In this document: positions 29,420 through 37,105 of the stretch, piece by piece | How the letters are laid out: each line of letters begins with the position of its first letter | Numbering within the stretch: position 1 is the stretch's first letter | NCBI GenBank assembly: GCA_021555105.2 | Contig: CP134604.1 | Coordinates: 372,001-436,000 of the forward strand | DNA length: 64,000 bases | Source of the DNA: Thalassospiraceae bacterium LMO-JJ14 | Lineage (GTDB): Bacteria; Pseudomonadota; Alphaproteobacteria; Rhodospirillales; Casp-alpha2 | Direction of reading: 5' to 3' | Position numbers and translations under genes: made by a program | Notes under the pieces: model-generated | What the model saw: only the letters and a program-made list of their open reading frames with translations | Told to the model about the DNA's origin: nothing | The model's database searches: none

Positions 29420-30961
29420 TCAGTTGATCTGTGGCTGAAAACTCTCGGGCGCGGGGTCGATGACCTTGCTCGATTTCCGGGTTATTTCCAGAACCGCGAG
29501 GCCGCGCTCGGTAATGCCGCTCGGCATCAGGCGGAAAATGCCGTCCCGGCCCCAGTATCCATTCGGCGAGGCGAGTGCCTGAGCGGTAAAGTTCGGCCCA
29601 TTCCTGCCATCCTGATTGTTGCCATGACCGAGCACCGCGGCGAGTGCCGTCACATCATAGGCAAGGGTGGCGAGGCGCGGCGGCTGTTCGCCGTAGGTGG
29701 ACATGTATTCCTTGACGAACTCAGCCCGCGCGCTCGGGTCCGGGGCGGCATACCAGCCGCCCACCAGCGCCGGTTCGTTGCCGAGGCCCGGCACATCCCA
29801 CTGTCCCGTGCCGAGAATCTGCACCACCGCCGGATCGACATCGAAGAACGGCAACAGGGCGGCTATCTGCTGCAATCGCTTGCCGCCATCCGCCACGAGC
29901 AGCGAATCGAACGGCAGATCGCCCGCCGTCTGCAGCTGTTCCAGCCGTTCCAGCGTCTTTTTGGAGATTTCGTCATCCAGCTGTTTCAGTTCGGCGATTT
30001 GCCGCTCAAGCTCGCGCTTGCGCATATCGAAGTCGGAAATCTCGCGAACCACGGCGGTGTAATCCTCGGCGTTCGGGTCGTACAGCCGGGCGCGGGTGAT
30101 TTCGACGCCGTAACGGATCGTCACCTGCTGCATCGCCTGCAGCACCGCCGCCCCGTAGGCATTGTCCGGCGCTAAAAGCCCAAACCGGGTCAGGCCCCGC
30201 GATATGGCGTAACCGAGCACACGTTCCGTCTGCGCCGACGGCAAAAATCCCATGACATACACGCCGTCACCGGCGGCATTGCGGTCACTGGAAAAGCCGA
30301 CCACAGGCACGTTTGCGGCCCGGGCAATCGGCCCGACCGCCTGTACCGAGGCCGACAGCAACGGTCCGATAATCAGCTGTGCGCCATCGCCGATCGCCAG
30401 TTGCGCGGCAACCAGCGCGCCGTCGACATTGCCGCCGGTATCATGCGGCAGCAATTCGAAACGATCGTCAGCGAACTGGAAAAGCGCCAGTTGCGCGGCG
30501 TTCAGCATTGCCTGGCCGAGCTTTGCGGCAGGCCCCGTCAGCGGCACCAGCAGGGCGACCCGGACGGAATCGACGTTCGCCGCCGGAACCGTCGAGGTCA
30601 TGATCTGTTGCGGTACGTTCGGGTTCGCAGGGCGGTTCAGCAGTTCGGCAAGGGACGGCAGCGGCTCGCCGGCACGCGCACGGGGCGCGCTCGACGGCAC
30701 CTGCGGCAGATTGGGGCCGGGCGGCACCCGGGGGCCGGACACCGGCGGCAGTTGCTGCGATCTGGGCAACGCCCCGCCGAGAGTCTGCGACGGGGACGGG
30801 CCAGCGACCATCGGCTTTCCTTGCCCGCCGTCCTGGTTTGCGGTTTGCTGGCATGCAGCAAGAAGCAGAAGGGCGAGACATGGCACCAGCAGACAAAAAG
30901 CGTGGCCAGAAACCACACCGGAAGGTAAAAACGAAAGCCGGGAAAGGGGAAGTCGCAACAT
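29420..30961 (-). CDS. LpoA-like penicillin-binding protein activator lipoprotein
   Basis: Predicted outer-membrane lipoprotein with a periplasmic-binding-protein (type 6) fold, 513 residues. The lipobox is L-L-A-A-C with Cys at residue 37, after an N-terminal signal of about 20 hydrophobic residues. A Pro/Ser-rich linker follows to about 110, then the domain beginning R-V-A-L-L-V-P-L-T-G-P-A-A-K-L-G-Q-A-M-L-N-A-A, as in LpoA (YraM), which stimulates PBP1a in enterobacteria. Alphaproteobacterial members lack the N-terminal TPR part, so the activator role is inferred. It diverges from rsmI with overlapping 5' ends, as lpoA and rsmI do in E. coli. Confidence 0.82.
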   Translation of the reverse strand: MLRLPLSRLSFLPSGVVSGHAFCLLVPCLALLLLAACQQTANQDGGQGKPMVAGPSPSQTLGGALPRSQQLPPVSGPRVPPGPNLPQVPSSAPRARAGEPLPSLAELLNRPANPNVPQQIMTSTVPAANVDSVRVALLVPLTGPAAKLGQAMLNAAQLALFQFADDRFELLPHDTGGNVDGALVAAQLAIGDGAQLIIGPLLSASVQAVGPIARAANVPVVGFSSDRNAAGDGVYVMGFLPSAQTERVLGYAISRGLTRFGLLAPDNAYGAAVLQAMQQVTIRYGVEITRARLYDPNAEDYTAVVREISDFDMRKRELERQIAELKQLDDEISKKTLERLEQLQTAGDLPFDSLLVADGGKRLQQIAALLPFFDVDPAVVQILGTGQWDVPGLGNEPALVGGWYAAPDPSARAEFVKEYMSTYGEQPPRLATLAYDVTALAAVLGHGNNQDGRNGPNFTAQALASPNGYWGRDGIFRLMPSGITERGLAVLEITRKSSKVIDPAPESFQPQIN

Positions 30962-31878
30962 CTGTCTCTCGTTCAGTCGATGCCGGGCGCAATACCGGTG
31001 ACGGTAGCCGCTTGCCCGAAGCGAGTAAACCGCAACAAAAATTCGAACGCGGTCTTTATATCGTGGCGACGCCGATCGGCAATGCCGCAGATATAACGTT
31101 GCGCGCTCTCGATGTGCTGCGCCACGCCGACGTTATCGCCTGTGAAGACACCCGCGTCTCGGGAAAGCTCCTGCACATGCACGGCGTCGAACACGGCAGG
31201 CTGATTTCCTATCACGAGCATAATGCGGCCAAGGCCGGACCGCACCTTATGGAGCATCTGAATTCTGGCGAAATCGTGGCGCTGGTTTCGGATGCCGGGA
31301 CACCGATGATCAACGATCCCGGTTACCGCCTGGCCGAGGAGTGCCGGGCAGCGGGTATTCCCGTTCATGCCGTCCCGGGGCCGTCAGCGGTGACCAATGC
31401 ACTGGTGCTGGCCGGACTGCCGACCGACCGCTTCATGTACTGTGGCTTTCCACCGCCGAAGCAGGGCAAGCGGCGCACCTGGCTTGGCCCCTTTGCGGCT
31501 GTCGATGCGACACTGGTGTTTCTGGAATCCCCGCAACGCCTGGCCGCATCGTTGTCGGACATGTCCGAGATTCTGGGCCCGCGCCCGGCGCGCGTACTCA
31601 GGGAAATGACCAAGATGTTCGAAGAAGTCCGGCCCGGCACCCTCGACGAACTGGCGCGCCACTATGCGGACGCCGGACCGCCGAAAGGCGAGGTCACGCT
31701 TGTCGTCGGCGGCCCCCTCGACACCGGTGCGCCCGATGCGGACGACATCGATGCCCGGTTGCGCGGTGCGCTGGAAACCGAAAGTGTGCGTGAGGCATCG
31801 GCGCGGATTGCCGCCGAAACCGGGCTGTCCAGACGCGATCTCTACAACCTCGCGCTCGCCATCAAGGCCGAAGACTAG
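30880..31878 (+). CDS. rsmI: 16S rRNA 2'-O-ribose C1402 methyltransferase RsmI
   Basis: SAM-dependent methyltransferase acting on C1402 of 16S rRNA with RsmH. The core has L-Y-I-V-A-T-P-I-G-N, A-C-E-D-T-R-V-S-G-K-L-L, L-V-S-D-A-G-T-P-M-I-N-D-P-G-Y-R and P-G-P-S-A-V-T-N-A-L, all diagnostic. The ATG at 30880 has AGAAGGG before it and gives 332 residues with a basic, low-complexity N-terminal tail of about 55. A TTG at 31012 gives 288 residues, nearer the usual RsmI size, and avoids overlap with the divergent lipoprotein start; I cannot decide between them. yraN follows within two bases. Confidence 0.93.
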   Translation: MAPADKKRGQKPHRKVKTKAGKGEVATSVSRSVDAGRNTGDGSRLPEASKPQQKFERGLYIVATPIGNAADITLRALDVLRHADVIACEDTRVSGKLLHMHGVEHGRLISYHEHNAAKAGPHLMEHLNSGEIVALVSDAGTPMINDPGYRLAEECRAAGIPVHAVPGPSAVTNALVLAGLPTDRFMYCGFPPPKQGKRRTWLGPFAAVDATLVFLESPQRLAASLSDMSEILGPRPARVLREMTKMFEEVRPGTLDELARHYADAGPPKGEVTLVVGGPLDTGAPDADDIDARLRGALETESVREASARIAAETGLSRRDLYNLALAIKAED

Positions 31879-31880
31879 CC

Positions 31881-32243
31881 GTGAGCAAGGGCCGACGCCA
31901 GCGGGCCAACCGGCGCGGCCACGGGGCGGAAACGCTGGCGGCGATACTGCTGCGCCTGAAAGGATATCGTATTCTGGCGCGCGGTTACCGCGTTGCCGCG
32001 GGGGAAATCGATATCGTCGCCGGACGTGGCAGTCTCATCGCCTTTGTCGAGGTCAAGGCGCGCGATACCCTTTTGGGCGCGCTGGAAGCGGTCGGACCGC
32101 AACAGCGCACACGCATTGCCCGCGCCGCCGAGCATTTCCTGGCCCAGCATGCGGACATGCAGGGACGCGATCTCAGATTCGATGTGGTGGCCGTGCTGCC
32201 GGGACGTTTACCGAAGCACATCACCGACGCCTGGCGGCCCTGA
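31881..32243 (+). CDS. yraN: YraN family protein (UPF0102, endonuclease-like fold)
   Basis: Small protein of 120 residues with a Holliday-junction-resolvase-like nuclease fold; function unsettled. The family pattern is clear: G-A-E-x-L-A-A near residue 15, G-Y-R-I-L-A-R-G-Y-R, G-E-I-D-I-V-A, and F-V-E-V-K-A-R, which supplies the D-ExK nuclease triad. The start is a GTG at 31881, two bases after rsmI, so the two are probably cotranscribed. In E. coli the same neighbours (rsmI, lpoA, yraN, dolP) occur in a different order. Confidence 0.93.
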   Translation: MSKGRRQRANRRGHGAETLAAILLRLKGYRILARGYRVAAGEIDIVAGRGSLIAFVEVKARDTLLGALEAVGPQQRTRIARAAEHFLAQHADMQGRDLRFDVVAVLPGRLPKHITDAWRP

Positions 32244-32357
32244 ACACCTTGAAAATATTCGCCCGGAGGTCCGCTGATCTTTCCGCCGGCATTGTTAATG
32301 GTGTAGCATTCGATCCGTAGCCTTGATGAATCGGAAGACAGAAAGTTGGCATTGTTC

Positions 32358-32978
32358 ATGTTTCAAAATCTCTATACCGCCGTCGGCAAGTGCCGTCCGG
32401 GCGTTCTCGTACCTGCCGTCGTCATTGTTGCCGCACTGCAGCTTTCAGGCTGTGTCGGCATGGTTGTCGGCGGTGCCGCAACAGCCGGTGTCGCCGCCTA
32501 TCAGGAACGCGGCATCAAGGGCGTCGCCGCCGATACCGCGACGGCGACGCGCATCCGCGCCAAGCTGCTGGAAACCGACAACAACCTTTTCAGCGACATC
32601 GGGATCGAAGTTTACGAGGGCCGCGTGCTCCTGACCGGGCGCGTGCCGACGGAAGACATGCGGGCCACCGCCGTCCGGATCTCGTGGAGCATCGAAGACG
32701 TCAAGGATGTGATCAACGAAGTCGTAATCAGCGAAAATCCGCTCAGCGATATCGCCAACGACACCTGGATCACGACTCAGCTGAAGACCAAGATGACCCT
32801 CGATGAGAAAATTCTCGCCATCAACTATTCGATCGAGACGGTCGGCGCCGTGATCTACCTGATCGGAATCGCCCAGGACGATGCCGAACTGCAGCGAGTC
32901 ATCAATCACGCGCGTAACATCAAATACGTCAAACGCGTCGTCACACATGTCCGGGTCAAGGAACCCAAGACGTCGTGA
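32358..32978 (+). CDS. BON-domain outer-membrane lipoprotein, DolP (YraP)-like
   Basis: Predicted lipoprotein with two BON domains, 206 residues. The signal peptide ends in L-S-G-C with lipid-bearing Cys32. A glycine-rich segment follows (M-V-V-G-G-A-A-T-A-G-V), as in DolP. The BON repeats span about 65-130 (I-G-I-E-V-Y-E-G-R-V-L-L-T-G-R-V) and 140-205 (Y-S-I-E-T-V-G-A-V-I-Y-L-I-G-I-A). DolP guards outer-membrane integrity in E. coli; the shared neighbours rsmI, yraN and LpoA-like support the same identity here. I prefer the ATG at 32358 over a TTG at 32346. The stop overlaps the next gene. Confidence 0.87.
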   Translation: MFQNLYTAVGKCRPGVLVPAVVIVAALQLSGCVGMVVGGAATAGVAAYQERGIKGVAADTATATRIRAKLLETDNNLFSDIGIEVYEGRVLLTGRVPTEDMRATAVRISWSIEDVKDVINEVVISENPLSDIANDTWITTQLKTKMTLDEKILAINYSIETVGAVIYLIGIAQDDAELQRVINHARNIKYVKRVVTHVRVKEPKTS

Positions 32979-33814
32979 ATACATCTACCGATATCATCGA
33001 GCAACTGATCCGCTTCGCAGGCGGAACCGAGCAGAATATGGACGTCGCCGACGCGGCGCTTTTGTTCGGCGCGCTGGACCGGCCGGGACTGCCCCTGGCG
33101 CGCTATCAGCGTCATCAGGCAAAGCTGTGCCAGAAAGTCGGCGACTATGCCCGTATCCATGACGGCCCGGTACCGGTTGCCGTGATGATCGATGCGCTGC
33201 GGCAGGTCCTGGCGCGGCATTACGGCTATGGCGGCGGTGAAACGAACGGCACCGACGAGGACTGCTTCGATCTGAGCCGGGTCATCGACAGCCGCATCGG
33301 CTCAAGCGACGTCCTGGCGATCCTGTATGCGACAACGGCAAGACGGCTCGGCTGGGAAGCGGAGATCATCTGCATCCCGGGGCGCATGCTGATCCGTCTG
33401 CAGGGGCTGGGCGAACGTCTGGTCGCCGACCCGCTGGGCGACGGGCGGACGCTGGAGCCTGCAGATATCCGTGCCATGCTCAAGGCTTTCGACGGCAATG
33501 AATCTGAACTAACGCCGAACGGTCTGAAAGTTCTCGACGACCGCGAAGCCCTGCTCAGGCTGCTGGCCGGGCGCAAATCGGTCCTGCTCCGCGCCAAGCG
33601 GCTGGAAGAGGCATCCGCCCTTCTTGAGCTGGCGCTGCATATCGCCCCGGAAGAGCCGACGCTGTGGCGCGAATGCGGTCTTTTGAATGCCCGTCTCGAC
33701 CGCATCCAGGCCGCCGTCGATGCGCTCGAGGAATATCTGCGCCTCGGTGCCGGGGAACAGGCGCGCTACAATACAACCATCCTCTTGCAGGAACTGCGTA
33801 CCCGCCTCACATAA
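32975..33814 (+). CDS. SirB1-family protein (transglutaminase-like N terminus with TPR-like C terminus)
   Basis: Unknown biochemical role. The 279-residue protein has the SirB1/transglutaminase-like domain in its first two thirds (L-A-R-Y-Q-R-H-Q-A-K-L near 43, D-L-S-R-V-I-D-S-R-I-G near 95, V-L-A-I-L-Y-A). Its C-terminal third is helical and TPR-like (R-A-K-R-L-E-E-A-S-A-L-L-E-L-A-L). The usual transglutaminase Cys is not evident in the region I read as domain core, so catalysis is doubtful. It starts with a GTG that overlaps the stop codon of the BON gene, implying coupling, and precedes gshB by 30 bases. Confidence 0.75.
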   Translation: MNTSTDIIEQLIRFAGGTEQNMDVADAALLFGALDRPGLPLARYQRHQAKLCQKVGDYARIHDGPVPVAVMIDALRQVLARHYGYGGGETNGTDEDCFDLSRVIDSRIGSSDVLAILYATTARRLGWEAEIICIPGRMLIRLQGLGERLVADPLGDGRTLEPADIRAMLKAFDGNESELTPNGLKVLDDREALLRLLAGRKSVLLRAKRLEEASALLELALHIAPEEPTLWRECGLLNARLDRIQAAVDALEEYLRLGAGEQARYNTTILLQELRTRLT

Positions 33815-33844
33815 CCGGGACCCGAATTACTCTAGGAAAACACC

Positions 33845-34786
33845 ATGACACTGAACGTCGCGATCCAGATGGATCATGTGAGCTCAATCGACATCAACGG
33901 CGACAGTACGTTCGTCATGGCCCTGGAGGCACAAAAGCGCGGCTATAACCTGCTGCATTACGTGCCGGGCAAGCTCGCGATGTCGAACGGGCGGATCCTT
34001 GCCGAAGCCGAACCGATGCAGGTGCGCCGCGAACACGGTAATCATTTCTCTCTCGGGGAGACCCGGACCATCGATCTGGCGGACGATGTCGACGTCGTGC
34101 TGATGCGCCAGGACCCGCCGTTCGACATGGCCTATATCACGGCGACGCATCTGCTTGAGCATGTGCACCCCGAGACTCTTGTCGTGAACGACCCGCGCGA
34201 AGTCCGCAATGCACCGGAAAAACTGTTCGTTACGCATTTTCCGGAATTCATGCCGCCGACCCTGATCGCTTCCGACCGCCAACGGATTCTAGCGTTCCGC
34301 GAAGAACACAAGGACATCATCATCAAACCGCTGTACGGCAACGGCGGCGCCGGGGTGTTTCACATCAAGCCCGGCGACGAGAATCTGAACTCGCTTCTGG
34401 AGATGTTCACGGTGCTGTACCGCGAGCCGATTATCGCGCAGGCGTATCTGAAAGACGTGCGCGCCGGCGACAAACGCATCATCCTGATCGACGGCGAGAT
34501 CGCAGGCGCCACCAACAGGGTGCCGATGGAGGGCGAGGCGCGCTCCAACATGCACGTCGGCGGCAAGGCGGTGAAAACCGAGATCACGGATCGCGAGCGC
34601 GACATCTGCGCCGCCATCGGCCCGGAGCTGAAATCCCGCGGCATGATTTTCGTCGGCATCGACGTCATCGGCGGCTATATGACCGAGATCAACGTCACCT
34701 CTCCGACCGGGCTGCAGGAAATCAACCGCTTCGACGATGCCTGCCTGGAAGCAGATATCTGGGATGCGATCGAAGCTAAGCTCTGA
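33845..34786 (+). CDS. gshB: Glutathione synthase GshB
   Basis: ATP-grasp ligase joining gamma-glutamylcysteine and glycine to form glutathione. It has 313 residues, the normal bacterial length. It contains the N-terminal [17 protein letters not shown] segment, [13 protein letters not shown] and [14 protein letters not shown]. The ATP-grasp metal-binding end includes [25 protein letters not shown] lies seven bases before the ATG. It ends the plus-strand rsmI-yraN-dolP-sirB1-gshB run and converges on arfB. gshA is not in the window. Confidence 0.97.
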   Translation: MTLNVAIQMDHVSSIDINGDSTFVMALEAQKRGYNLLHYVPGKLAMSNGRILAEAEPMQVRREHGNHFSLGETRTIDLADDVDVVLMRQDPPFDMAYITATHLLEHVHPETLVVNDPREVRNAPEKLFVTHFPEFMPPTLIASDRQRILAFREEHKDIIIKPLYGNGGAGVFHIKPGDENLNSLLEMFTVLYREPIIAQAYLKDVRAGDKRIILIDGEIAGATNRVPMEGEARSNMHVGGKAVKTEITDRERDICAAIGPELKSRGMIFVGIDVIGGYMTEINVTSPTGLQEINRFDDACLEADIWDAIEAKL

Positions 34787-34794
34787 GCGGCTTA

Positions 34795-35217
34795 TCAATC
34801 GTCCCGCGTCACCCGTCCGCGTGCTTTCTTGATCGCGCCCTGATGCTTTTTGCTTTCCAGCCGCCTGCGCTTTTCCGCCTTCGGCGTTTTCGTCGGGCGG
34901 CGGCGTTTCGGCGGCGATGCGGTGTCGCGGATCAGGGCAATCAGGCGGTCCAGTGCATCCTTGCGGTTCAGTTCCTGGGTGCGGAACTGCCGGGCCGTGA
35001 TCACCAGGATGCCGTCCACCGTCATGCGCCGCCCGGCCATGGTTTTCAGGCGCAGAAAATGCGCATTGCTCAGCGCCGGCGAGTGCCGGGCATCGAAACG
35101 CAGCTGCACCGCGCTTTCGGTTTTATTGACCTTCTGGCCACCGGGACCGGGCGAGCGGATAAAGCGCTCTTCGATCTCGGCGTCTTCAAGGACGATATCG
35201 GGCGTGACCTGAATCAT
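34795..35217 (-). CDS. arfB: Alternative ribosome-rescue factor ArfB (YaeJ)
   Basis: Peptidyl-tRNA hydrolase that frees ribosomes stalled without a stop codon. The 140-residue protein has the class I release-factor G26-G27-Q28 motif in R-S-P-G-P-G-G-Q-K-V-N-K. The long basic C-terminal tail (Arg/Lys-rich, about residues 105-140) inserts into the empty mRNA channel in studied ArfB proteins. Its short length, with no codon-recognition domain, separates it from RF1/RF2. The ATG at 35217 (MIQVTPDIVL) is the typical start. It converges on gshB with an 8-base gap. Confidence 0.94.
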   Translation of the reverse strand: MIQVTPDIVLEDAEIEERFIRSPGPGGQKVNKTESAVQLRFDARHSPALSNAHFLRLKTMAGRRMTVDGILVITARQFRTQELNRKDALDRLIALIRDTASPPKRRRPTKTPKAEKRRRLESKKHQGAIKKARGRVTRDD

Positions 35218-35234
35218 GCATGTCAGTAACACAC

Positions 35235-35431
35235 TTACGCATCCGCGCCATCACCGATATGTGTAAGCGCCCATGCGTCATCGGCGCGCACCCAGCCGCC
35301 TCCGCTCGACACGGCATTGCGTCCGGAAAACCGGCCCTGAAGCCCTCCACAACTTCGCGGGTCGTCCCGACATCGTTGGCGATTTCCTGCTGTGTCTTGT
35401 GGACCATGCCGACCGGTGCCGCGCGTAACAA
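35235..35431 (-). pseudogene. Frameshifted, truncated Crp/Fnr-family regulator (HTH end only)
   Basis: On the minus strand one frame encodes the recognition-helix region of a Crp/Fnr protein (V-H-K-T-Q-Q-E-I-A-N-D-V-G-T-T-R-E-V-V, about 35390-35335). After this the expected continuation moves to another frame (S-S-G-G-G-W-V-R-A-D-D-A-W-A-L-T-H-I-G-D-G-A-D-A, then a stop at 35235). This is the normal C-terminal end of such proteins, so a frameshift lies between, near 35290-35330. No cyclic-nucleotide-binding domain is visible upstream in any frame. I read it as a decayed remnant, not a functional gene. Confidence 0.65.
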
Positions 35432-35700
35432 TAATAAACAACGCCTGCCGTGACGGCCGCAAGAACCGGAGTTTTAATGTACCATACATGTTACGTTTAT
35501 TCGTGTTGATCAAGAGATACCGACGCCGTATCGAGCGCGCCCTTAGCAATATGTAACCTGAGCTACACTACGGGAATATTTCTTAGTGCCACGCGATCCG
35601 CGCAGGACTGCTGGTCGCTTCCCGACAAACGAAGCATTAGACACGGGCATCTATATAGGCTCAGACTGGTCCGTCCTTTTTCTCTGACATGGGGGCCCAC
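35432..35700. other. Intergenic stretch before the SelA-like gene
   Basis: About 270 bases with lower GC than the surroundings and no convincing open reading frame. It must carry the promoter of the SelA-like gene, but I could not pick a clear -35/-10 pair. A GGGGG run at 35691-35695 serves as ribosome site for the ATG at 35701. No further Crp/Fnr coding remnant is seen here. Confidence 0.5.
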
Positions 35701-36978
35701 ATGCCTGACGCTCGTGAACATGACCGCTTCGGCAATCCGTTTGCAGACGGTCTCAGCTATGCCCGCGGCGATATCCTGCCCGGTACAGCCGACGATATCG
35801 AAAAACTAAAGACCGCCTGGGCACACATCCGCCGCCGCCGCGCCGATCTCGGCGAGAAAAGCGTTTATCTGCTGAGCGGGCTTGAGCGCAACTTGCAACT
35901 GGACGAGGTCGATCTTTCCGTCATGGATGACGAAATCGCCTCTGCACTGTTCACCGATGACGTGACGACGCTCGGCCTCAAGCACCTGGGCGGCGATCCG
36001 GCGCGTCACGATGTCTTCGTCTTCAACCGCCTGACCGCGGCTCTGCTGACGGCTGCCGATGTCATGATCAAGCCTGGCGATGCCGTCATCGGCGTGTCAC
36101 CTCGCTATTCACACCCTGCAGTCAGGCGCGCCGTTGCGCACGGCGGCGGCAGTTTCACCGATACCGCCGGGATCGGCGCCTTCCGCGATACCATGGATGC
36201 GCACGAAAAGGTCGATGTTGTCTTTATCACACGGCTGTCGGTCAGTTATGAGATTCTCCCCGAAGCGGACCTGAAGGAAATCGTCCGCCTGGCCCAGGCC
36301 AAAGGGGCCAGGATCATTGTCGACGATGCCGGAGGCGCGCGAGTCGGCCCCGCTTGTTTCGGTCAGCCGAAACTGCTGGAGCTCGGCGTCGATGTCGGTG
36401 CGACCGGCATGGACAAGTACGGCACCACCGGCCCCCGGCTCGGCCTGCTGGGCGGCAGCCGGGAACTGGTCGCGAAAATCCGCGCGCGCGCCTACGAGAT
36501 GGGCGTCGAGGCGAGGCAGATGCTGTACCCCGCCGTGGTCCAGAGCCTCCGCGACTACAGCCCCGACAAGGTCCGCGAGCGGGTTGCGCTGACCAAGGAG
36601 GTCGGCCGGCACCTAAAGCAACGGCTCGGCGGCAACCGCGTAATGGAAACCCCGGTCATTGTGCAACTGACCGCCGACGACATTCTGGAGATGGCCATGG
36701 AGCGGGGCGGAATTATAGCCGCGCCGTGCGTACCGTATGAAGCAACAGCGGGTCTTGCGATGATCATGTTGCGCGATTTCGGCATCGTCTCGGTACACTT
36801 TGCAGGTCTGCCGCCTGGCACGGCGGCGCTGATGATCAAGTTCTTGCCTCCCGAAACCGTCGCCGAATTCGGCGGGCCGCAAAAACTCTCGGATGCCATC
36901 GACGAAAGCCTGACCCGGCTCGCCGACGTCATGAAGACCGACGGCGGATTGCAGAAACTGATCCTCGGCTCTGCCTGA
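35701..36978 (+). CDS. PLP-dependent enzyme of the SelA-like / class V aminotransferase fold, substrate unknown
   Basis: Fold-type I pyridoxal-phosphate protein of 425 residues. The likely Schiff-base lysine is K239 in A-T-G-M-D-K-Y-G-T-T-G-P-R. The preceding cofactor-binding strand is I-I-V-D-D-A-G-G-A-R-V-G. The region after the lysine (G-L-L-G-G-S-R-E-L-V-A-K-I-R-A-R-A) resembles selenocysteine synthase SelA and its archaeal relatives of MJ0158 type. It lacks a SelA-type N-terminal domain, and no selB, selD or tRNA-Sec is nearby, so a selenium role is unlikely. I prefer the ATG at 35701 to that at 35689. It stands alone between a broken Crp/Fnr gene and a GGDEF gene. Confidence 0.7.
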   Translation: MPDAREHDRFGNPFADGLSYARGDILPGTADDIEKLKTAWAHIRRRRADLGEKSVYLLSGLERNLQLDEVDLSVMDDEIASALFTDDVTTLGLKHLGGDPARHDVFVFNRLTAALLTAADVMIKPGDAVIGVSPRYSHPAVRRAVAHGGGSFTDTAGIGAFRDTMDAHEKVDVVFITRLSVSYEILPEADLKEIVRLAQAKGARIIVDDAGGARVGPACFGQPKLLELGVDVGATGMDKYGTTGPRLGLLGGSRELVAKIRARAYEMGVEARQMLYPAVVQSLRDYSPDKVRERVALTKEVGRHLKQRLGGNRVMETPVIVQLTADDILEMAMERGGIIAAPCVPYEATAGLAMIMLRDFGIVSVHFAGLPPGTAALMIKFLPPETVAEFGGPQKLSDAIDESLTRLADVMKTDGGLQKLILGSA

Positions 36979-37016
36979 TATACCCAGCGCCCTTCCGCTA
37001 ATCTGCCAGCCGACTT

Positions 37017-37035
37017 AACAAATGTTCGATTTGTT
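37017..37035. repeat. Inverted repeat AACAAAT-N5-ATTTGTT between the SelA-like and GGDEF genes
   Basis: Seven-base perfect arms at 37017-37023 and 37029-37035. It is too AT-rich to be a strong terminator by itself. It could be an operator for the diguanylate cyclase gene that starts 71 bases later. Confidence 0.35.
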
Positions 37036-37048
37036 TGGATTAGATCGT

Positions 37049-37070
37049 GCTAATGTTCTTTAGCTTTTTT
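37049..37070 (+). terminator. Possible Rho-independent terminator after the SelA-like gene
   Basis: GCTAA (37049-37053) and TTAGC (37060-37064) pair around a six-base loop and are followed at once by six T residues (37065-37070). The stem is short and AT-rich, so its strength is uncertain. Confidence 0.4.
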
Positions 37071-37105
37071 AACACACCGTTAAATTGACGGGAATATGTA
37101 AGGAC

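Noticed and set aside
35701-36978. Calling the PLP enzyme selenocysteine synthase (selA)
   Set aside because: N-terminal SelA domain and all other sel genes are absent from the window; only the fold family is supported.
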